DNA of 5,113 bases from JAEUPI01 sp035499355 (GTDB lineage Bacteria; Pseudomonadota; Gammaproteobacteria; Burkholderiales; Burkholderiaceae_C). This document shows, in pieces, positions 1 to 4,007 of the stretch. The notes under the pieces were generated by a model. It was not told the origin of the DNA, ran no database searches, and was given only the letters and a program-made list of their open reading frames with translations. The stretch spans positions 1 through 5,113 of the forward strand of contig DATJYZ010000341.1 of the NCBI GenBank assembly GCA_035499355.1, read 5' to 3'. The position numbers and the translations under genes are program-made. Each line of letters opens with the position of its first letter. The stretch's first letter is position 1.

Positions 1-83
1 GGTTCGCCTACGTGCTGGCGCTGGTGTTCCTGCTCGTCAGGCCTCAGGGCTTGTTCGGCGAGAAGATCATCGACCGCGTCTGA
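1..83 (+). CDS. livH: LivH-type branched-chain ABC transporter permease, C-terminal end only
   Basis: Only the last 26 codons are present, read in the frame starting at position 3 and ending at the TGA at 81-83. The visible peptide is a hydrophobic stretch (FAYVLALVFLLV) followed by RPQGLFGEK and a short charged tail. A final membrane helix followed by an RPQGLFG-type ending is typical of the C-terminus of LivH permeases of the HAAT (hydrophobic amino acid) ABC family. Its position 18 nt before a LivM gene supports this, since LivH and LivM form the membrane heterodimer. The remainder lies upstream of the window, so nothing can be said about its start or regulation. Confidence 0.85.
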   Translation, partial: FAYVLALVFLLVRPQGLFGEKIIDRV

Positions 84-101
84 GCGCAGAAGGAGAAGAA
101 C

Positions 102-1166
102 ATGCTCTACCGTGAGAACGGCCAGTTCAAGACCTCGTACCGCTCGGACCAGCAGGTCTTCCCGATCGCGCAGGACCGCGTCTTCATCGGCCTGCTGCTC
201 CTGGTGGCGCTGGTCGTTGTGCCCGCGTTCGCCAGCGAGTACCTGTTCCGCGCCATCCTGATCCCGTTCCTGATCCTGGCGCTGGCCGCGCTCGGGCTCA
301 ACCTGCTGGTCGGCTACTGCGGCCAGATCTCGCTGGGCACCGGCGGCTTCATGGCGGTGGGCGCATACGCGGCCTACAACCTGTTCGTGCGCATCGACGG
401 CATGCCGGCGGTGGCCGCCATCCTGCTGGGCGGCGTGTTCGCCACCATCGTGGGCGTGCTGTTCGGCATCCCGAGCCTGCGCATCAAGGGCCTGTACCTC
501 GCGGTGGCGACGCTGGCGGCGCAGTTCTTCACCGACTGGGCGTTCCTGCGCATCAAGTGGCTCACCAACGACTCGTCGTCGGGCTCGGTGAACGTGGCCA
601 ACCTGTCGCTGCTGGGGTGGAAGATCGAATCGCCGGTGGACAAGTACCTGTTCTGCCTCGGCTTCGTCGTGGTGTTCGCACTGGTGGCCAAGAACCTGGT
701 GCGCAGCCACATCGGCCGCGAGTGGATGGCCATGCGCGACATGGACGTGGCCGCCGCGGTGATCGGCATCCGGCCGGTGTACGCCAAGCTCACGGCATTC
801 GCGGTGAGCTCGTTCTTCGTCGGCGTGGCCGGCGCGCTGTGGGGCTTCGTGCACCTCGGGTCGTGGGAGCCGGCGGCGTTCAACATCGACCGCTCGTTCC
901 AGCTGCTGTTCATGATCATCATCGGCGGGCTCGGCTCGATCATGGGCAGCTTCCTCGGCGCCGCGTTCATCGTCGTGCTGCCGATCTTCCTCGACAACCT
1001 GCCCTACCTGTTCGGCATCCCGGTCGACACCGCGCTGGCCGCGCACCTGACGTTCATGATCTTCGGCGCGCTGATCGTGTTCTTCCTGGTCGTCGAGCCC
1101 CATGGCCTGGCGCGCCTGTGGTCGATCGGCAAAGAGAAGCTGCGGCTGTGGCCGTTCCCGCACTGA
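102..1166 (+). CDS. livM: LivM-type branched-chain ABC transporter permease
   Basis: This 354-residue inner-membrane permease is one half of the transmembrane channel of a LivFGHMK-type importer and would pair with LivH. The start at 102 is supported by AAGGAG at 90-95, six bases upstream. After a polar N-terminus of about 25 residues come hydrophobic segments at roughly 27-45, 49-70, 78-95, 102-122 and 128-145, then around 182-198, 229-251, 266-298 and 311-332. Family signatures visible are GLNLLVGYCGQISLG (65-79) leading into GGFMAVGAYAAY, the cytoplasmic coupling region MRDMDVAAAVIGI (211-223), GGLGSIMGSFLGA (275-287), and EPHGLARLW (332-340) near the C-terminus. Length fits the family. 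The gene lies 18 nt after livH and is almost certainly co-transcribed with it. The general class is secure. The substrate is not readable from the permease, and an aromatic or other organic acid is as plausible as leucine, isoleucine or valine. Confidence 0.93.
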   Translation: MLYRENGQFKTSYRSDQQVFPIAQDRVFIGLLLLVALVVVPAFASEYLFRAILIPFLILALAALGLNLLVGYCGQISLGTGGFMAVGAYAAYNLFVRIDGMPAVAAILLGGVFATIVGVLFGIPSLRIKGLYLAVATLAAQFFTDWAFLRIKWLTNDSSSGSVNVANLSLLGWKIESPVDKYLFCLGFVVVFALVAKNLVRSHIGREWMAMRDMDVAAAVIGIRPVYAKLTAFAVSSFFVGVAGALWGFVHLGSWEPAAFNIDRSFQLLFMIIIGGLGSIMGSFLGAAFIVVLPIFLDNLPYLFGIPVDTALAAHLTFMIFGALIVFFLVVEPHGLARLWSIGKEKLRLWPFPH

Positions 1167-1197
1167 TGACCGCGCCCATCGTTCGTACACCGTTCTC

Positions 1198-1216
1198 CCG
1201 CGCACTTCGGTGCCGG
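1198..1216 (+). promoter_or_regulatory. Hairpin with TTCG tetraloop in the livM-livK gap
   Basis: Arms CCG-C-GCAC and GTGCCGG enclose a TTCG loop at 1206-1209. The stem is 4 bp (GCAC/GTGC) plus 3 bp (CCG/CGG) with one bulged C at 1201. A C(TTCG)G loop is an unusually stable RNA tetraloop. The sequence just after it (CTTGTTCTG) is only mildly T-rich, so this is a weak intrinsic terminator at best. An mRNA 3'-end stabiliser or processing site is another reading. It sits 40 nt before the livK start and could help uncouple permease and binding-protein levels. The structure is seen in the sequence; the role is inferred. Confidence 0.5.
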
Positions 1217-1246
1217 CTTGTTCTGTGAAGCAGAGACTCATCAACC

Positions 1247-1251
1247 GGAGG
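1247..1251 (+). promoter_or_regulatory. Ribosome binding site of livK
   Basis: GGAGG lies five bases before the ATG at 1257. It decides the start: the same frame could be opened by a TTG at 1218, but that start has no such site and would put 13 polar residues ahead of the signal peptide. Confidence 0.85.
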
Positions 1252-1256
1252 CAGAC

Positions 1257-2594
1257 ATGAAGTTGAAATCCCTCGCCCTCGTAGCGGCCCTCGCTGCAGC
1301 CGCCACGAGCACCGTGCTCACCAGCGCGCCCGCGTTCGCGCAGGAGAAGGAGCAGTTCTTCCCGGTGCTGGTCTACCGCACCGGCGCCTACGCGCCCAAC
1401 GGCGTGCCGTTCGCCAACGGCTACGTCGACTACCTCAAGCTGGTCAACGCCAAGGGCGGCATCAACGGCGTGAAGATCATCTGGGAAGAGTGCGAGACCG
1501 GCTACGCCACCGACAAAGGCGTCGAGTGCTACGAGCGCCTGAAGGGCAAGCACGGCGGCGCCACCGTGTTCCAGCCGCTGTCCACCGGCATCACGTTCGC
1601 GCTGACCGAGAAGGCGCCCGGCGACAAGATCCCGCTGATCACCTCGGGCTACGGGCGCGCCGACTCGGCCGACGGCATGGTCTTCAAGTGGAACTTCCCG
1701 CTGCTGGGCACCTACTGGACCGGCGCCGACATCCTGGTGCAGCACGTCGCCAAGAAGGAAGGCGGCCTCGACAAGCTCAAGGGCAAGAAGATCGCGCTTG
1801 TCTATCACGACAGCCCGTACGGCAAGGAGCCGATCCCGCTGCTGCAGGAGCTGTCCAAGCTCTACGGTTTCGACCTCCAGTTGCTGCCGGTGACGGCCCC
1901 CGGCGTCGAGCAGAAGGCCACCTGGCTGCAGGTGCGCCAATCCCGGCCCGACTACGTCTTCCTGTGGGGCTGGGGGGTCATGAATTCGGCGGCGCTGAAG
2001 GAGGCGGTGGCCACCGGCTACCCGCGCGAGAAGATGTACGGCGTGTGGTGGTCCGGCGCCGAGCCCGACGTCAAGGACGTCGGTGCGGCGGCCAAGGGCT
2101 ACAACGCGCTGGCCATGCAGCACGGCGCCGAGCCCAACGCCAAGGTGGTGAAGGAGATCCTGGCGCTGGTGCACGACAAGGGCCAGGGCACGGGCCCGCG
2201 CGACGAGGTGGGGCAGGTGCTGTACATGCGCGGCCTGATCGCGTCGATGATGGCCGTCGAAGGCGTCAGGCGCGCGCAGGAGCGCTTCGGCAAGGGCAAG
2301 GTGCTCACCGGCGAGCAGGTGCGCTGGGGCTTCGAGAACCTGGCGCTCGACCAGAAGAAGCTCGATGCGCTCGGCTTCGCCGGCGTCATGCGGCCGGTCA
2401 GCACGTCGTGCGCCGACCACATGGGCTCGAGCTGGGCCCGCATCCACACCTGGGACGGTTCGAAGTGGGAGTTCTCGTCCGACTGGTATCAGGCCGACGA
2501 CACCGTGATCCGTCCGCTGGTGAAGACCTCGGCCGACAAGTACGCCGGCGAGAAGAAGATGAGCCGTCGCACGCCGGAGGACTGTCAGTCTTGA
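1257..2594 (+). CDS. livK: Periplasmic substrate-binding protein of a branched-chain-type ABC transporter (LivK-like)
   Basis: The 445-residue precursor is a type I periplasmic binding protein (Peripla_BP_6 / LivK-like family) that would capture the ligand and deliver it to LivHM. The N-terminus is a clear Sec signal peptide: MKLK, a hydrophobic core, then TSAPAFA with likely cleavage after Ala28 (AFA|Q), leaving about 417 mature residues. No lipobox cysteine is present. The mature protein begins with a beta strand (FFPVLVYRTGAYAPNG, 34-49), then YVDYLKLVNAKGGINGVKI (56-74), the usual lobe 1 opening. KKIALVYHDSPYGKEP (177-192) marks the second lobe. The protein is longer than classical LivK (about 345 mature residues), resembling versions found beside acyl-CoA ligase genes. 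Cysteines 79 and 91 are close enough for a disulfide; 385 and 443 could form another. Ligand is unknown; an aromatic or other carboxylic acid is inferred from neighbours. The TGA at 2592-2594 lies inside a hairpin. Confidence 0.92.
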   Translation: MKLKSLALVAALAAAATSTVLTSAPAFAQEKEQFFPVLVYRTGAYAPNGVPFANGYVDYLKLVNAKGGINGVKIIWEECETGYATDKGVECYERLKGKHGGATVFQPLSTGITFALTEKAPGDKIPLITSGYGRADSADGMVFKWNFPLLGTYWTGADILVQHVAKKEGGLDKLKGKKIALVYHDSPYGKEPIPLLQELSKLYGFDLQLLPVTAPGVEQKATWLQVRQSRPDYVFLWGWGVMNSAALKEAVATGYPREKMYGVWWSGAEPDVKDVGAAAKGYNALAMQHGAEPNAKVVKEILALVHDKGQGTGPRDEVGQVLYMRGLIASMMAVEGVRRAQERFGKGKVLTGEQVRWGFENLALDQKKLDALGFAGVMRPVSTSCADHMGSSWARIHTWDGSKWEFSSDWYQADDTVIRPLVKTSADKYAGEKKMSRRTPEDCQS

Positions 2595-2610
2595 GCCGCG
2601 AACGGCTCAA
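2591..2610 (+). terminator. Hairpin spanning the livK stop codon
   Basis: TTGAGCCG (2591-2598) and CGGCTCAA (2603-2610) form a perfect 8-bp stem around the loop CGAA. The livK TGA (2592-2594) is in the left arm. The bases after it (GACTTCGTCTCTTCC) are pyrimidine-rich but have no run of T, so it is a weak terminator candidate or a block to 3' exonucleases that would favour livK mRNA. Because livF follows without an obvious promoter, partial read-through is the simplest reading. Confidence 0.5.
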
Positions 2611-2632
2611 GACTTCGTCTCTTCCGTGAGCA

Positions 2633-2649
2633 CCCTCCCTTTCCCTCCC
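2633..2649 (-). other. Putative G-quadruplex motif on the minus strand
   Basis: The + strand reads CCCTCCCTTTCCCTCCC, so the minus (template) strand has four runs of three G separated by 1, 3 and 1 bases. This meets the standard G3+N1-7 definition of an intramolecular quadruplex with very short, stabilising loops. Its 3' half also forms part of the left arm of the hairpin at 2642-2664, so the two structures would compete in DNA. In this transcription direction the RNA carries C, not G, so any effect would be on the DNA template, not the message. Confidence 0.45.
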
Positions 2650-2664
2650 GCCAAGCGGGAGGGA
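2642..2664 (+). repeat. Perfect 10-bp inverted repeat in the livK-livF gap
   Basis: TCCCTCCCGC (2642-2651) pairs with GCGGGAGGGA (2655-2664) across a CAA loop. It is GC-rich and stable, and is followed one base later by another hairpin. There is no T-tract. It may be a piece of a dispersed intergenic repeat of the CCCTCCCGC/GCGGGAGGG kind, which I recall as common in Burkholderiales genomes; that recollection has not been checked. Confidence 0.6.
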
Positions 2665-2665
2665 T

Positions 2666-2683
2666 GGGCTCCTGACGGAGCCC
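2666..2683 (+). repeat. Perfect 7-bp inverted repeat in the livK-livF gap
   Basis: GGGCTCC (2666-2672) and GGAGCCC (2677-2683) flank a TGAC loop. The last C of the right arm is also the first base of the next, larger inverted repeat, so the two abut with no spacer and cannot both form that terminal pair. Confidence 0.6.
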
Positions 2684-2716
2684 TCTTCAAAGCGCCGGGT
2701 ACGGCGCTTTGAAGAG
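2683..2716 (+). promoter_or_regulatory. Perfect 15-bp hairpin just upstream of livF
   Basis: The arms run 2683-2697 (CTCTTCAAAGCGCCG) and 2702-2716 (CGGCGCTTTGAAGAG), perfectly complementary around a GGTA loop. It ends 14 nt before the livF ATG. The only purine-rich segment at a roughly suitable place (GAAGAG, 2711-2716) is buried in the right arm, and nearer the start there is just AGG at 2724-2726. Possible roles are lowering livF translation, an RNA processing site, or an operator read as a palindrome in DNA. No T-tract follows, so it is not a standard intrinsic terminator. The stem is certain; the role is inferred. Confidence 0.6.
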
Positions 2717-2730
2717 TCAGACCAGGCGCC

Positions 2731-3552
2731 ATGTCGAACTCCACCCTGCTCAACGTCAACGGCATCGAGGTCATCTACAACCACGTGATCCTCGTGCTGA
2801 AGGGCGTGTCGCTGCAGGTGAGCGAAGGCAGCATCGTGGCGCTGCTCGGCGGCAACGGCGCCGGCAAGACCACCACGCTGCGCGCGGTGAGCAACCTGCT
2901 GGCCGGCGAGCGCGGCGAGGTCACCAAAGGCTCGATCGAACTGCGCGGCGAGCGCATCGAGAAGCTCTCGACCTCCGACATGGTCGAGCGCGGCGTCGTG
3001 CAGGTGATGGAGGGCCGCCACTGCTTCGCGCACCTGACGATCGAGGAGAACCTGCTGACCGGCGCCTACACGCGGCGTGACGGCAAGGTGGGCGTCTCGG
3101 CCACGCTCGACAAGGTGTACGCATACTTCCCGCGGCTCAAGCAGCGCCGCGGTTCGCAGGCGGCCTACACCTCGGGCGGCGAGCAGCAGATGTGCGCGAT
3201 CGGACGCGCGCTGATGGCCGACCCCAAGATGGTGCTGCTCGACGAACCGTCGATGGGCCTGGCGCCGCAGATCGTGCAGGAGGTGTTCGAGATCGTGCGC
3301 GACCTGAACACCAAGGAGCGCGTCACCTTCCTGCTGGCCGAGCAGAACACCAACATGGCGCTGCGCTACGCCGACTACGGCTACATCCTGGAGAACGGCC
3401 GCGTGGTGATGGACGGCAAGGCCGCCGACCTGCGGGAGAACGAGGACGTCAAGGAGTTCTACCTCGGCATGGGCCGCAGCGCGGATGGTAGCGACCGCAA
3501 GAGTTTCCGCGACGTCAAGAGCTACAAGCGCCGCAAGCGCTGGCTGGCGTGA
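2731..3552 (+). CDS. livF: LivF-type branched-chain ABC transporter ATP-binding protein
   Basis: This 273-residue cytoplasmic ATPase would hydrolyse ATP to drive import through LivH/LivM, normally as a heterodimer with LivG. Motifs in order: Walker A GGNGAGKTT (40-48), Q-loop Gln at 91 in VVQVMEGRH, ABC signature TSGGEQQ (147-153, Thr where Leu is usual), Walker B MVLLDEP (167-173) with catalytic Glu172, D-loop region SMGLAP (174-179), and LLAEQN (201-206) at the switch position. The EQN-type switch and the short helical domain point to LivF rather than LivG. Classical LivF is about 235 residues; here a tail of about 25 residues follows YLGMG, rich in Arg and Lys (from GRSADGSDRK to YKRRKRWLA). 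The ATG at 2731 fits the start of homology (STLLNVNGIEVIY), although its ribosome binding site is poor. The gene lies 136 nt after livK across a hairpin array. Confidence 0.93.
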   Translation: MSNSTLLNVNGIEVIYNHVILVLKGVSLQVSEGSIVALLGGNGAGKTTTLRAVSNLLAGERGEVTKGSIELRGERIEKLSTSDMVERGVVQVMEGRHCFAHLTIEENLLTGAYTRRDGKVGVSATLDKVYAYFPRLKQRRGSQAAYTSGGEQQMCAIGRALMADPKMVLLDEPSMGLAPQIVQEVFEIVRDLNTKERVTFLLAEQNTNMALRYADYGYILENGRVVMDGKAADLRENEDVKEFYLGMGRSADGSDRKSFRDVKSYKRRKRWLA

Positions 3553-3637
3553 AGGCCCACCCCCGAAGCGGCCTGGCGGCCGCCTCCCCCTCCAGGGGGC
3601 AACACCGGCGGACCGGCGAAGCCGGATCCGCCGTGTT
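3553..3637 (+). repeat. Compound inverted-repeat intergenic element (REP/BIME-like)
   Basis: The element starts directly after the livF stop. It contains three stem-loops in a row: GCGGCC (3568-3573) with GGCCGC (3578-3583) around TGGC; CCCCC (3586-3590) with GGGGG (3595-3599) around TCCA; and a long stem at 3601-3637. From memory, intergenic sequences of this layout (CCCCCGAAGCGGCC..., CCCCCTCCAGGGGGC, then AACACC...GGACCGGC...) recur many times in Burkholderiales genomes, so I call it a member of a dispersed repeat family. Only one copy is in the window, so repetition itself is not shown here. Possible roles are transcript 3'-end protection or transcription termination after livF. Confidence 0.6.
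3601..3637 (+). terminator. Long bulged hairpin downstream of livF
   Basis: AACAC pairs with GTGTT, GGCGGA with TCCGCC, and CCGGC with GCCGG, giving 16 bp with two single-base bulges (a C near 3605-3606 and A3626) and a GAA loop. It is the terminal stem of the compound repeat. The following bases (CGCTTGGC) lack a T-run, so if it ends transcripts it probably does so inefficiently or by acting as a 3' boundary after trimming. Confidence 0.45.
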
Positions 3638-3685
3638 CGCTTGGCTGCGAGTTCGGTGCTCGACGTCTGCTTGTCTCGACGCGCC

Positions 3686-3689
3686 GGAG
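3686..3689 (+). promoter_or_regulatory. Ribosome binding site of the 98-residue gene
   Basis: GGAG stands seven bases before the ATG at 3697. It rules against the in-frame GTG at 3691, which would be only one base away from it. Confidence 0.65.
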
Positions 3690-3696
3690 TGTGCAG

Positions 3697-3993
3697 ATGG
3701 CAGATAACGATTGGTCATTCGCGCCGCCGCCCTTCAATGCCGAGCAGTCGCTGCTGCAGCTGCAGCGCGCGATGCGCGATTGCAAGCTCTCGGCGCGCGG
3801 CAAGGGCTTCGAGCTGCGCGGCAGAGCGGTGGTCGAACTCGACGTGCGCGATGGCGCGATCGCCGCGCGCCTGGCGCGGCGGCTGGTGACCACGCCGGAG
3901 TGGGATGCCTTCACCGTGAAGAGCGGCGCCGATCAGCGCAAGCTGATCGACGAAGTGAAGAGGCGGCTCGCCCGCTGGGCCGACGAGGATTAG
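3697..3993 (+). CDS. Conserved-looking small protein of unknown function (98 aa)
   Basis: I do not recognise this family. The start at 3697 is chosen because GGAG is seven bases upstream. The protein is soluble-looking, with no signal peptide or membrane segment. It has a Trp/Phe/Pro N-terminus (DNDWSFAPPPFN), a probable helix (AEQSLLQLQRAMRDCK, 15-30), two short beta-like stretches (GKGFELRG and AVVELDVRDG, about 36-53), a helix (AIAARLARRLV, 54-64), the motif TTPEWDAF (65-72), and a charged C-terminal helix (QRKLIDEVKRRLARWADED). One Cys is present (29). It lies only 14 nt before the ligase-like gene and has its own ribosome binding site, so the two are probably co-translated; a partner or accessory role for that protein is a guess. 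Codon use matches the neighbours, which supports it as a real gene. Confidence 0.75.
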   Translation: MADNDWSFAPPPFNAEQSLLQLQRAMRDCKLSARGKGFELRGRAVVELDVRDGAIAARLARRLVTTPEWDAFTVKSGADQRKLIDEVKRRLARWADED

Positions 3994-3998
3994 CACGC

Positions 3999-4003
3999 GG
4001 AGG
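3999..4003 (+). promoter_or_regulatory. Ribosome binding site of the ligase-like gene
   Basis: GGAGG lies four bases before the ATG at 4008, a strong match at slightly short spacing. It fixes the start of a gene whose end is outside the window. Confidence 0.75.
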
Positions 4004-4007
4004 ATCG

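Noticed and set aside
557..1228. + strand open frame of 223 codons inside livM
   Set aside because: It is a +1-type shadow rich in Arg/Gly/His with no family pattern, while the overlapping LivM frame has full family motifs.
1218..1256. Earlier TTG start for livK, adding 13 residues
   Set aside because: It would put polar residues ahead of a well-formed signal peptide, and GGAGG is ideally placed for the ATG at 1257.
2610..2620. Small AGAC-TTC-GTCT hairpin
   Set aside because: A 4-bp stem with a 3-base loop is too small to call on its own amid much stronger neighbours.
1490..2629. + strand open frame of 379 codons inside livK
   Set aside because: It is an Arg/Gly/Ala-rich out-of-frame shadow of the binding protein; GC-rich sequence rarely contains stops in this frame.
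2398..3033. Minus-strand open frame of 211 codons across the livK-livF gap
   Set aside because: It runs through the hairpin array and antisense to two well-supported genes, and its sequence is low-complexity and unlike any family I know.
3659..3681. Direct repeat CTCGACG at 3659-3665 and 3675-3681, considered as a regulator binding site or promoter element
   Set aside because: Seven bases in GC-rich DNA is weak, and no convincing -35/-10 pair is visible around it. The stretch 3638-3685 otherwise holds nothing I can support.
3485..3889. + strand open frame of 134 codons across the livF end and repeat element
   Set aside because: It overlaps livF, translates the repeat element, and overlaps the 98-residue gene in another frame. 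Composition is Arg/Ser/Ala-rich with no sign of a domain.
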